Shown here: positions 11,620 through 22,450 of the stretch, in pieces
How positions within the stretch are numbered: position 1 is the first letter of the stretch
Layout: each line of letters opens with the position of its first letter
Assembly: GCF_004337985.1 (NCBI RefSeq)
Contig: NC_043744.1
Coordinates: 4,809,417 to 4,873,416 of the forward strand
Origin: Pyricularia pennisetigena
Taxonomy: Eukaryota > Ascomycota > Sordariomycetes > Magnaporthales > Pyriculariaceae
Direction of reading: 5' to 3'
DNA: 64,000 nucleotides
Position numbers and translations under genes: made by a program
The notes under the pieces: model-generated
Told to the model about the DNA's origin: nothing
What the model saw: the letters and a program-made list of their open reading frames with translations, nothing else
The model's database searches: none

Positions 11620-14600
11620 AGCGGGGGATTTTTTTTGTTATTTCCTTTTCATTCTCTTCTTCTTCTTTCTCATCAACAAAAAGCACACATATACACGCCT
11701 GGGCAGGCAGACCAATATCTCCCTCTCCTTTTAGTTTATGTAGACGATTGCATTGGGGTCCTTCATTATGCGGTTTGCGTTTCCTTTGTTGTTGTCTTAT
11801 CAGAATATTCAGGCCCGAAGTCACTAAAATTGCTGTTGGCCTTGTCATGATTTTTATTACAAAAGATTGCAGGAACCTTAGATCGTTTCCCGGCAGAAGG
11901 CATTTTACATGTCTGGCTCCGGGTTATTGGGCGGGGGGTTTTCCCCCTGCTATCTTGGGGTCAATTCAGCGCCATCACTTTCACTACCTATGACGCATAT
12001 TAGACAATCAGATAATAATTCTCTTTTTCTCGCGAGTCTCCGCAAAAATCATGGACTTGTAGTGAGAGCCACGAAAACTACAAGAAGAAGGCGCGGAGTC
12101 AGGTTCAACATCACCATGACATGTTAGAAGCATCAATTCTCGGTATCTGTTGGGATTTGCTCCCGTGTTGAGAGACAAACCTTTGACTCCGGAATCATGA
12201 TGACTGTATGTGAAATGATGCGGAAATCTATTGGAAAGAGGACAACAATATTCCACAGCTACCTATCTCAGCAAGCTTAGGTATGTTGATATACAATCAG
12301 AATAGAAGGATGGCCAAGAAAGATGGACGTTGTCTCATCTTGCCCACCCATATCCGACCCCAGGCGAAAATATGGGCCACAGTGGCACCTGGTCTTCATT
12401 CTGTTTGGCGAAAACAAAGTCAAAACGGGGCCATTCCCCACAATTATCTTTTCTCCCCCGTCCCGAAACCCTGGAAATGTAAATCGAATTCAATTGAAAG
12501 AAGCCCCGAGAAGGACATCGCGCCGGCGACCATCAAGAACGTGGGAAGAACATCGAGCCCGAGCAGATTTGTTTATTTGCCTTGTCTGTCGCTCAGATAC
12601 AAGATTCTTTCCCCAGCGGCACGCTCGTCCACCTTGAGGGGTCACTTCTAAGCTCTGGACACCCCCCCGACAAAGCCAACACCTGTTTCGAATAATCCCG
12701 AGTGGCTAGCCTGCTTTTGCTGCTGTTTTTATCTATTCATTTTCGTGTCCCCCCAACCGGCCGGTCACTTTTGTTGTTGCCTGCGAAGCAGAAAATCGTC
12801 ATCGTCTTCGTCCTTGTCGTCGAGTCAGTTTCAACAAGCTAGCTAGCCTTCCCGGTCTTTGGGAGAACGGAGCCAGCAGCCTTAGCCGACCTCCCGACAC
12901 AAGCTGCACTCATCTCACCTTTTTTTTTTTTTTTTTTTTTTTTTTTTCCTAAAGTCGCACCCAACTCACCCGTCGACTTGTCGTTTCGACTAAACTACCT
13001 TTATCTTGTTGCCTTGGATTTTATCAAGCTGAGCTTGGACTGGGAACGGTGCTCGGATGAGAGACCCTTACCCGCCTTTGCTGCCCTGTCTGTCCGATAC
13101 GACCGTGATCACAAGGCTGCGACGTGTCGGCGGCTGAGTTGAACCCCCGGCCCACGTCATCTTTACTCATTTCGGCGGCCATTTGACTTGATTTTTTTTT
13201 CCCTCTCTTTGCATCGATTAACAAACAAACAAACAAAATTACAACTTTACAAACGAGAACGCAAGCCCGGCCCACCCGCTCAGCCCTGCTCTGACTCTCG
13301 TTTCAAGCAAGCCTTGACCTGGCCTGACCTTGGGTGCTTGTTTGTTGTGGTGGAGTGGCTTTTAGGTACCAACATTCATCGTAGCTGCCCAAGGGGGGAC
13401 AAGGCTTTGAAAGCATACCGCACTCAGTCCGCTCAACTTATTGGGTGGGTGCCCTGGCCTGCAATAGGGGATTAACCTGTCTGTTGGGCTCTCAAAGATG
13501 GAGGTGAGTTTTTGCTGTTGCTGTCCAATTATACTATACCTACCCTCAACCTTGTCTTTTGTGTTGCCCAATTATAATAGTTTGTTTTGTTTGAGAACTT
13601 TTTTTTTCTCCATGTCATTTTGACTGTTATCCCTCACCGGTCCAACCGGCTGCACTAGACATAGCTGGGACAGCAAGGTCGTACAACCTTCAGCTTGCAT
13701 TAAGTCACAGATCCTTTTAGTTTTGTTGATCTCATTTCTGTTGCAACCCAACACCGCTCAAGCCCAATGTCACCTTGCCTCTCCCTTCTATTCAATCCCG
13801 CAACCCTCTGTTCGTTTTGAAGTTTATTTTATTTTATCTATCTTTATATCTTTTTTTTTTTCATGAACTTCCCAGAGTTCCGGTGCTAGCGGGCACTGTA
13901 TAGCTTTCGTGTTATTTTTGATTTTATTGCTTTGTCCTCTCTCCATCCCTTCCTATATGTCTTTCGCCTTGTTTAGTATTATTATTACTATCATCCTTCG
14001 TTTTATACTTCCGCTTGATTTTTTCTTGAAAATTTGCCGAGCCCCCTTTCCCCCCAGAAAAAAAAAAGAGAGCACCAGGCCGGACATGGGTGTGACAGAT
14101 GTCGGATGTCTTTGCTCTTTTTATCCGCTCGAGCGCAGAAGTTGCCAGAAAATAAATCCATGCAAGCAGCGAATAAAAGGAGATGCCACACTTTGGGTTG
14201 ACTCACGATGCTTGCCAGCAGCGGCGGCCCGTGGCGAGCGCTCCTGCTGAGCCACTCGCAGTCTTCCCGTCCGTACTACCCACCACTGTAAGATGGTGAT
14301 GAGAGATTATAATCAATCAACCCCTCTTGCTCTATCTCCCTTGGTTCGCTCGTTGGTCGGACAATTTTTTTTTTCCCCCAAAGCAAAACTCCCTTTAACT
14401 CTCAGCCCATCTCGTCCCGCCTCGTGCTCTTTGTGTTTCGAAGTCTCGGCCACGACAAGTGACGCGTATGCCGACCTCATCATCATTGCACTCCTATTCG
14501 CACCATATTGGAAACTTCTTCATGCAGCAATTCACATAACACCCGCCTTCGCTAGTTGCGAAATATCAAGTCCCAGATCCTGGTCACATGTGTCGCCATC

Positions 14601-15075
14601 ACCCTCGACGCCGTCTGTCCGGGGCTGGTCGGTGAGCACTCGGTCAGCGCAGCTGTCACGGACAAGCTTCTAAAGTTACTCGAGCAGAGTCTCCCGTTCA
14701 ATTCAGGACGCCATTGTCTGGAATCGTTGCAGAACTATCACCGCTCAGGCCGGCTCTCCCTGGCCGAAGCTCGTACGGTTCGGTTCGCCATGGTCTCGTT
14801 ATGAACGCTTGGTCTCCATGTACTCGCCACTTCGTTTCTAGATGTCTCGTGCGATTGTGGTGTAATATTGATTTTTCAAGATAATACCTCCCTTGTTAGC
14901 CAGTCTGTATTATAAGCCCCTATCTTCATGCCACCAACGGCAGCCCTGGTGCTCTATCTACCCCTATGTCATTGTTCCTCACATCATAGACCTGCCGGTC
15001 GGCTACCCTAGATTAGATCCTTCTGATACCCACTGTCACTTTTTCTTTTTTTTTTTTTTTTATTCTTTGTTCATC
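11620..15075. other. Intergenic region and probable long leader of the Gtr2 gene
   Basis: No protein-like frame is seen in these 3.4 kb. A T tract of 28 bases (12920-12947) and CT-rich stretches at 12700-13020, 13200-13260 and 13780-14060 look like core promoter and transcribed leader. A potential donor (GAG-GTGAGT) at 13504 follows a short ATG-GAG, so an intron-containing 5' UTR is possible, though no matching acceptor could be fixed. Another pyrimidine tract (15042-15062) directly precedes the GTR2 start. Small upstream ORFs occur throughout. Confidence 0.5.
12920..12947 (+). repeat. Poly-T tract, 28 bases
   Basis: Uninterrupted thymine run in the region upstream of the Gtr2 gene. Its length may be uncertain, because other long homopolymers in this contig end in assembly gaps. 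Poly(dT) tracts exclude nucleosomes in fungal promoters, so a promoter role is plausible but unproven. Confidence 0.85.
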
Positions 15076-16445
15076 ATGTCTTTCGCGAAATCCGAGTCTG
15101 CTTTGATTCGATCTCCCATCTTGAAACGGCCTGGGACCATGAGGGTGATGACTCCGGCATCGCTAAATCTTGAACGTATTTATGAACAGAACCGACAACG
15201 ACTTCAGAGGAGAGAGGGCAGCAGTACAAAACTGCCCGAAAACCTGATCGATGCTTCCTCCAAGGGCAAACCCAGGTTGCTCCTAATGGGGCAACGCAGG
15301 TAAGTTTCCCATATACTCTACCACCTAGCTCCGTTGCCTTGATTCCTTGAAACGTCTCACTGTGGCTAATATTCAACGCCTAACTTAGGAGTGGCAAGTC
15401 ATCTATATCAAGCGTAGTTTTTCACAAGCTGCCGCCAAATGAGACGCTGTTTCTTGAATCAACAGCGCGAATCCAGAAAGACTCCATGGCGTACGATACT
15501 CTTTTCATGACATGCCATCATGCCGCCAGACAGTATGCAGTAGATCTTTTTGGTGCTCAGGAGTGCTGATTGTCTCGTTGAATCAGATCTTTTATGGACT
15601 TCCAAGTATGGGATTTCCCCGGACAGATCGACTACTTTGATAGTCCAAACTTTGATATGGATGCCATCTTTGGAGAGATAGGAGCTCTCATCTGGGTCAT
15701 CGACGCACAAGACGACTACATGGAGGCCGTATCACGGCTGAACCAAACAATCATAAATCTCCAGCGTCATTACCCAAACATCAACATCGAGGTCTTCATC
15801 CACAAAGTCGACGGCCTCTCGGATGACTACCGGCTGGACATCGAGCGCGACATCACGATTCGAATCCAGGACGAGCTATCGGACCAAGGTTTCGAGAACG
15901 CCCCGGTTAGGTTCCACTTGACGTCCATCTACAACCACAGCATCTTCGAGGCCTTCAGTAAGGTCATACAGAAGCTGGTCCCGCGGCTCGGTCAGCTCGA
16001 GGCCATGCTCACGTCGCTGTGCCGCACCTGCCGGTTCGAAAAGGCGTACCTCTTCGACATCCTCTCCAAGATCTACATCGCCACCGACAACGCCCCCGCC
16101 GACATGGCCTCGTACGAGATATGCTCCGACTACATCGACGTCGTGGTCGACGTCATCGAGGTCTATGGCTCGTGGAGGCGGCCCGACGACTACGTCGCCA
16201 AGCTCGAGGCCGACCAGGGCGGCCAGAAGCTCGAGGACCAGGTCGCCTGCAACTGGAACGAGAGCTGCATCGTGCTGGCCGATGACGAGAAGCCCGTCAT
16301 GCTGCGCGAGGTTGACAATTGCCTGGCCCTCGTGGCCATCATGAAGGAGGGCACCTACGACAAGATGCCGCTCGTCAACATGAACGTCGACGTCGTCGTG
16401 AAGGGGCTGACGGAGTTTTTCAACATTACGAAGCCTCGCAAGTGA
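15076..16445 (+). CDS. GTR2: Rag-family small GTPase Gtr2 (RagC/D type)
   Basis: Three exons: 15076-15299, 15389-15490, 15587-16445; 394 residues. In yeast, Gtr2 pairs with Gtr1 on the vacuole as part of the EGO complex and signals amino-acid sufficiency to TORC1. Visible motifs are the P-loop G-QRRSGKSS (residues 72-80, K78), the VWDFPGQ G3 motif (116-122), the HKVDG G4-like motif, and a C-terminal roadblock-like half from about residue 215 onward. Intron 1 splits the P-loop between R74 and S76 (codon AG|G); intron 2 lies just before the [13 protein letters not shown] block and uses a GTACGA donor. Both phases fit. The roughly 50-residue N-terminal extension before the GTPase core is rich in Arg and Ser. 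The short pyrimidine leader directly before the ATG supports this start. The gene converges on the LCAT-like gene, with 370 bp between the stops. Confidence 0.93.
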
Positions 16446-16815
16446 GAGCTTCGGTGGCGTTGCTACGGCCACGGGGGGGTTTTTTTTTTCGCCTTGGGAG
16501 GACCGTGCGAGTATACATGAGAGGCATCATGTTGGGGCGGGACACAAAGCATTTCTTTAGCGTAGTTGGCGGTCGACTGAGCATCCATCTCTTGATAAAA
16601 ACGTCTCTAGTAACCAAGACCTATTGAAAACATGGAGCATGTGAGCTTTTCTCTCTTGGATTTTTCGTACTCTCAGTAGATTGTGAAATTGATTTTTCTG
16701 ATTCATGTTTCTGTGGTATCCAATTATGCAGCTTTTGACGCCTTATCCCAATGCAGCCGTGATAGCGAATACAAAGTTAACCAAGAAAAAGAAAAGAAAA
16801 GGAAAAAAAAAAGCT
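16446..16815. other. Convergent 3' intergenic region
   Basis: 370 bp between the stop codons of Gtr2 (+) and the LCAT-like gene (-). It holds a T-run at 16480-16489 and A-rich sequence at 16784-16811. The two 3' UTRs probably share or overlap here. No gene is seen. Confidence 0.7.
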
Positions 16816-19329
16816 TCATGAATCCATGGACCTAAGGCCTTTCCCAATTCCCTTGCTCCGCCCCCTCAACACCGCCTCGATGGCCCTGGCCACGCCGGCA
16901 AAGTCACCCAGTATGCTGATGTGACCCTTCTCGGTGCTGATCCTCCCGCCGCTGACGACGTCGTAGCCCGGCGGCAGCGTGGCCTCGCGCGCCAGCACGA
17001 CACCGTCGCCGGGCCGAAATACCAGGTCATTATAGACCTCATCGGGACTGGCAATGGCGTCGAGCGACGATACTCGCACAGCGTGCACCGTCGGTGTGTT
17101 CTTGGCGTAAATGACAGCCAGGGGCGGGTAGGCGTTGGACTCGCCGAGCTCGGGCCGGTACTGCGTCTCGGCCCGGAACTGCTTCGTCTCTGCTAGCGTC
17201 CGCGCCAGGTACTTGTAGGCCCGGGAGTAATGCTGGTCTTCATGATGTCCCTGACTAGATCCCGGCGAGCTTGTCCGGCTGTCGCCGCCGTTCGTCTGCT
17301 GCGGCCTGGAGTCCTCCGTCGGCATAGGAGGGGGGCCGAGGACGCCGCCGTTGGCGAGGGCGGGAGCCTTGCGGCCTCGGTCATCGCTGCCGCTCCTTCC
17401 ACGTAGGTCAAAGGTCGAGATGGTGGTGGACATCTCGCGCAGCGAATAAAGGGCCGAGTCGAGTTTGCTGACAGGCAGCGCCGGTTTGAGGGGTGGCGCG
17501 ACGGCGGGGCACATCCTGTACTTTACCCAGTTGGCTGGGTCGTAAAAGTCGAACTTGAACTCTTGGGTGCCGTCCTTGGAGACGAAACAGAAGCCGTCCT
17601 CGGGGAGAAATACGAAGCTCGTCCGGAAGGAGAAGTTGACGTGCGCCGTGAGGAGCTTCTGGTTGAACAGGACCGCATCACCGTTGCGCAATGGGCCGAT
17701 GATGTTGATGCAGCGCTGTGGAACGCCTGCATAAACGACACCAGAGAAGAGCTCTGGCCGTTGGTTTACAGCGTGACGGGTTATAAGGCCGCCCAGGCTG
17801 TGGGCGATAACAAGAGCCCCACTTGGTTCGTCCCGCATATTACAATTTAAACCCTCAAGAAATTTGAGAAGGCGTGCCGAAGATCGAGCGGGACTAAGCC
17901 TCCAGTCATAGGCAAACTCATGGATTCTGAGGGTTCCTGCTTTCGCGTTCCGGCTTTCACGCATTCGCCTCAGCAGCCGGCGTGAGATGTCGATGGGACC
18001 GATATTCTGAAGCATGCTAGATGGGATTATGTGTTCCTCCATGGTTTCCTCGTCCTGAGGGTCGAGTCCAACTTCGAGATTTACCTTGCGCATATTGAGA
18101 CCGACCTTTACAGGTACCCATAATTGCTGGTGTGGTGCCGTTGCCGAGCGAAGGATCGATCCTCTGTATCCCCCCAGAACCACAACGTCGCCGGTAAGTG
18201 ATTCAAGGACAGCATCGAGTATGGCTATGCCGTCCTTGGGGCTAATCGTACTGTTGCGCGGGGGTTTTCCTGGCGATCTGGGTCCGGAGCCGAGAGAAGA
18301 TTCTGTAAAGCTACTGCTTTTAAATGGCGAGGGCATGCTGGGGAGCTGTGGCATCTTGAAGGATGGTCGATCGAAGCTGTCCATGATGGCCTTGAATCTT
18401 GAATTTGTCATTTTCCTCACGTCCAGAAATCGTTCATCGTCGCCATAAGAAGAGACTCTCGACATTGGGTTATATAATGTAGACTCCATAGAAGTCGACC
18501 TTCGCAGCGTGTAGGCCTGTCCGGACGGCCCCGAGGGACGCAGCGGCTTTGGTCCATGTGGATATCTTCTGGATACAGACTCTTCCTTGGAACGAGAGAG
18601 TTCCTCGAAGTTTTGGTCTGTCGTGGCCTGTTCCGGTTTTGCGAAGCGTCCGTTTCGAGTCGGAGATAGCGAATGGTCGCGTTTATTTGACGATGATGCT
18701 GATGACGAGAAGAATGAAGGGGTGGGTAGACTGGGCAGGAAGTTGGAGGGTATGGATATCGTAGGTATCGCCTTGGTCAGTTTCTTTAAGGCATCGCCGC
18801 CGACAGTGCTTGCGCGCTTGCGACTTGAGAATCCAGGAGTGCCGGAGCTGGAAAGTTTCCCTGCCCATGATTCCGGTATTTGAGACTGGTGTTGCGGTGC
18901 TATTGTGGGGAGAGATGCCGGTTTATGCGGTACCGTAGCCGAGGACGCTCCGTTGACATTTGTAGCCAGCATGGTAGCTGGTATTTTTGGCCGCGCCGCA
19001 ACAGTAGCTCCATCGCTTGGCCCAACAGAAGGATTTGACGTGAGGCTGTCAGCAATGTTGTCGGTGGGCCCATCCATGAAATCCCACATGGCAGCAGCCT
19101 TCTCAGCAGCAGGAGTCCCTGGCCAGGCCAAGCGCGTGGCGATAGGACTGATGGCTGGTTGGAAGAGGCTCTGGGCAGCTTCGCCCTCACCAAAAGCACC
19201 ATCGTCCTCCTCCTCAGACGTGTCCGTCCTGCTGCCCGACCGATCCGAACCTAATGTCTGTAGTGGTGGCTGTTGAAAGGCCTGGCCCGGGCCTGTATGT
19301 ACAGGACCCGAGGCCAATGCTGGCTCCAT
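16816..19329 (-). CDS. LCAT-like alpha/beta hydrolase (lipase/acyltransferase)
   Basis: Single exon, 837 residues from the ATG at 19329; the open frame extends seven codons upstream only through a TTG. The first 350 residues are low in complexity (Ser, Pro, Ala). The hydrolase part follows, with the nucleophile elbow AHSLGG (Ser511), a PGDGVV motif carrying the likely acid (Asp775) and GHISIL with the likely histidine (His803), which is the order expected for a lecithin:cholesterol acyltransferase-like triad. A proline- and serine-rich insert (about residues 620-715) separates the nucleophile from the Asp/His part. No signal peptide or membrane helix is evident, so a cytosolic or membrane-peripheral enzyme acting on lipid esters is inferred. 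Substrate and acyl acceptor cannot be read from the sequence. The LCAT/PDAT group is the best match; a generic lipase is the alternative. Confidence 0.85.
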   Translation of the reverse strand: MEPALASGPVHTGPGQAFQQPPLQTLGSDRSGSRTDTSEEEDDGAFGEGEAAQSLFQPAISPIATRLAWPGTPAAEKAAAMWDFMDGPTDNIADSLTSNPSVGPSDGATVAARPKIPATMLATNVNGASSATVPHKPASLPTIAPQHQSQIPESWAGKLSSSGTPGFSSRKRASTVGGDALKKLTKAIPTISIPSNFLPSLPTPSFFSSSASSSNKRDHSLSPTRNGRFAKPEQATTDQNFEELSRSKEESVSRRYPHGPKPLRPSGPSGQAYTLRRSTSMESTLYNPMSRVSSYGDDERFLDVRKMTNSRFKAIMDSFDRPSFKMPQLPSMPSPFKSSSFTESSLGSGPRSPGKPPRNSTISPKDGIAILDAVLESLTGDVVVLGGYRGSILRSATAPHQQLWVPVKVGLNMRKVNLEVGLDPQDEETMEEHIIPSSMLQNIGPIDISRRLLRRMRESRNAKAGTLRIHEFAYDWRLSPARSSARLLKFLEGLNCNMRDEPSGALVIAHSLGGLITRHAVNQRPELFSGVVYAGVPQRCINIIGPLRNGDAVLFNQKLLTAHVNFSFRTSFVFLPEDGFCFVSKDGTQEFKFDFYDPANWVKYRMCPAVAPPLKPALPVSKLDSALYSLREMSTTISTFDLRGRSGSDDRGRKAPALANGGVLGPPPMPTEDSRPQQTNGGDSRTSSPGSSQGHHEDQHYSRAYKYLARTLAETKQFRAETQYRPELGESNAYPPLAVIYAKNTPTVHAVRVSSLDAIASPDEVYNDLVFRPGDGVVLAREATLPPGYDVVSGGRISTEKGHISILGDFAGVARAIEAVLRGRSKGIGKGLRSMDS

Positions 19330-20146
19330 GACGAGCACCGGAGCTACCAAAGTTGGATACTTTGAGCAGTAGATTGTATAATTGGCTTAAAACAGATTTC
19401 TCTCTCTTTGTTAGTTCTGGACGCTGTGTTGTTGAATATGTAGAGATCAAGGTGCTCTTTGTTGTTCCAGGATGTCACGACTCTTTTCCCTTGTGCGACC
19501 GAATGAACTGCAGCAGAAACTTACAAACTTGGGCACGATTCTAAATTATGTATGTAGCACTGCTCCGGTGTCTCCGGAAGTGATAAAATAGTGGCTGCTA
19601 CGGGCAAGGGGTATTAATGCTGTTTAGATTTATAACACGACGCTAGGCCCCGGACCAGCGCGCACCGGTGAACTTGGAACCCAAAGAAGTTGAAAGAAGC
19701 GAATTTCGCAGGACAAAGCCGGTCGACCGAGTAAGTCACTGCCTGGGATGGCGCTGGGGATCCAGAGGTATATTAGTAAAAAATATGTGAAATAGCAATA
19801 ATAGTAAGAACAATATTAAATAATTAATGAAGAACCCGACAGGGTGGTTGGACGGGTGGATGAATATCTACCGTTGGGTTACGGTATCTCCCTACCTTCT
19901 TCCCTTAATGCACAAGAATTCGCTGCCTGTGCTTAGAAGGGATCTCCTGTTTTTGGCCGATTGACCAATCAGCGGTAGCGATAGTACTACCAAGGCGCCT
20001 ACCCTTGGCTGATGCAGCACTATGGAGGCTGACGAGAGCCGCTTTTACCTCAAAACCAAAATTTCGATGCCAAATGGAAAGAAAAGAAGTTTTCCCCTTG
20101 TTTCTGTTTTTACGGGTAGGCAACAAAGAATGGTTTCGGTCCCCTG

Positions 20147-20178
<32 letters not shown>
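20147..20178 (+). repeat. Poly-A tract, 32 bases
   Basis: Uninterrupted adenine run in intergenic DNA. It could be a retroposon tail, but no element body is recognisable immediately upstream, so a simple homopolymer expansion is the safer reading. Confidence 0.85.
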
Positions 20179-20180
<2 letters not shown>

Positions 20181-21800
20181 GGTCGCTAGCGTAAGATGCA
20201 CACTGGAGATCAACGTTGCTGTTCCTCAATCCTCGCCTTTCGGGGACCTCAGGACTAGGATGTTTGTTGCTGTCCGCCTTCCTGTGATTCGTGGCCCGAG
20301 CCTCCCGGAAAACCAAAAGGAGCCAGCACTGCCCCGGGAAATCTGGGGCCCGTCTCGCCCTTCTTTGGGTTGCTGACGTTTTCCACGGGTATGGATGGGT
20401 TGCTCGTTGCAACCTACCAGTAGCAGAGAGTGGTTAAGCGATGGGGTTAGACAAGGCTTGACAAGAGTTTAATTTGGTTGGTAGGCTAGGTTGTGTTTCT
20501 GCCTTGTGGTTTTGGGGGCAAAGGGGGCAGTATCGGGCAGCTGCGCATTTGTACACGAGTGGAACGCAAGGTAATGAGGGCGAAGATGTCCCCTTACGTA
20601 GGTGCGCAGATGGGGTCAAACAATCAGGTATTTTACTATCTACGTAGATCTGCTTACGTACTATTACTACGCGCAGCTAGTTCTGGTTTGATTCGGGTTT
20701 CCAGGGGCGGCAGTCAATTGAGCCTTTGATTTTTTGGGACGAACAGAAAAAAAGAACATCATCAGAAGAGCAAAGACGGGACAAAACATGGAAGCCATGA
20801 CCGAGACATTCTATCTCAGCGAGTCAACGCCGACCAACCTAATCGGGAAACCTTGGCAGAAATAGGTGGAAATCTTGGTGGACTTGGTGGATGTGGTTGA
20901 CCTCATAGATGATCCATCCCATCTGCCAGCATCATTAACACATTCGCACGAGCATGTGATTCGATTCCGTACGAACCACAAAAACGATTTCAATTTTGGG
21001 GTTAGTGGCTCTTATTATCTCCCCTTTTTTTTTCTGCCTTTTCACTGTTGATTTGATTGTTCAAGTAGGTAGGTTTTTCGCACCAGACAAAACAAAACAA
21101 AAAAACGAGCCGGACACCCGAGTTGAGTGGACGAACCATCGCAAAAAAATAAAAGCAAATGTTTTGTTTGGTTCAACCCATCAATCTTCCACCTTGTATG
21201 GCATGTTTCCATCCATATAACGGATGCATTATTTCGAACCAGGAAAAATGCGTCTCATTTTTCACAGCCCCTTTTGTAAGTCTTTTCCAGTCTCAAACCT
21301 TTATCTGTAGGTGGGATCGTTTGGGTGTCGGCTTCATCATCAATGGAAGATGAACGAGTCGGAAAATGGTCACAACTGCTCTTCGTACCAGTAGTAATCT
21401 ACGCAGCCCAAAATAGGCAGGCAACGCGCGGCTGTGCCTTCCCATCGGAATTACTTTCTCTTTGTCTTGTCAGCAAGTGAAAAACATATGCACCGGATCC
21501 GCCCAAATCCCTCCCCTCAGGTTCCATGTCAGCCCTGCCCCACCTTCCTGTTCTCAGCTCGATGTAACGTCATACTACATACAGTAGCACCGTTCGCTAT
21601 CAAAAGCGTTGTAGAATAGAACAAACTGTACAAATGTACGATTCGTTCTTGCATCTTTCTCGCCCCCCACCCAGTCTGCATTACCCGGGCCAAGGGGGCT
21701 TAGGGGGCTTAGCGGCTGTTTGACGTGCAGATGAATTAGATCCATGGTGTATGTGGCTTTTTCGTCAGCCGATAATATCCTGGGGGCCAGAGACAAAAAA

Positions 21801-21802
21801 NN
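21801..21802. other. Assembly gap (2 N) within poly-A
   Basis: Two undetermined bases between A runs (21795-21800 and 21803-21825). The gap interrupts a homopolymer in non-coding DNA and affects no gene model. Confidence 0.95.
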
Positions 21803-22450
21803 AAAAAAAAAAAAAAAAAAAAAAAGTAAATAAACAAATAAATCAAATACCTACCCATCTGAGATTTCACTGGTCATCCAACACTGCAAAGCCACATTAC
21901 TGGGCCCATCACACAGCATGTCAAAAGGGATGGAATTCAGAGCTGAACAACGGGCATTCTCAGCCAAAACCATCAAGAGTAACACAATCGGCCCAAGATT
22001 TTTCCCCTTACAAAACTCTCAGCCCAGACTAGGAGCTCCTCTTGTCCAGAGTGGTGTTTTGATTCTGCTATGAGTGTCCATCGACGCAAACTGCAGTCCG
22101 ATCCCATGAATGAGATACTATAGCCAGGCAAGACACACCAGCTAGCTAAACATATATCCAGATTTCCCTTGCCTACCAGCTAGGCCTTCTAAAAAGATCA
22201 GTCAGGTCATAAAACTCCCTATGCTCCTCATTATGTTTCATTTCCATAGATATCCAAAAAAAAAAAAAAACAAATAAAATAAAACCCCTTCCCAGGGTGC
22301 CAAAGAAAGGAACAACCATAGGCCAAGAAAAGTCGTACCCATGAGCAGAGCTATCATGCTTGCTCGACATAACTGTCCATTCGCCACGTATAATTCATCG
22401 CCAAAAATATAAATTGGCAAAGATTACGCTTTTTTTCGAGGTCATTTACC

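Larger units (their letters stand above)
19330..22450. other. Intergenic region with long poly-A tracts
   Basis: 3.1 kb without a supported gene. It includes the upstream region of the LCAT-like gene (left) and the 3' side of the transcription factor gene (right). It contains a 32-base poly-A (20147-20178), an A tract interrupted by two Ns (21795-21825) and an A-rich run at 22257-22270. Open frames here are short, and several owe their length to poly-A or poly-T. Confidence 0.55.

Noticed and set aside
20147..20178. Retrotransposon tail
   Set aside because: There is no target-site duplication or element body that I can identify beside the poly-A.
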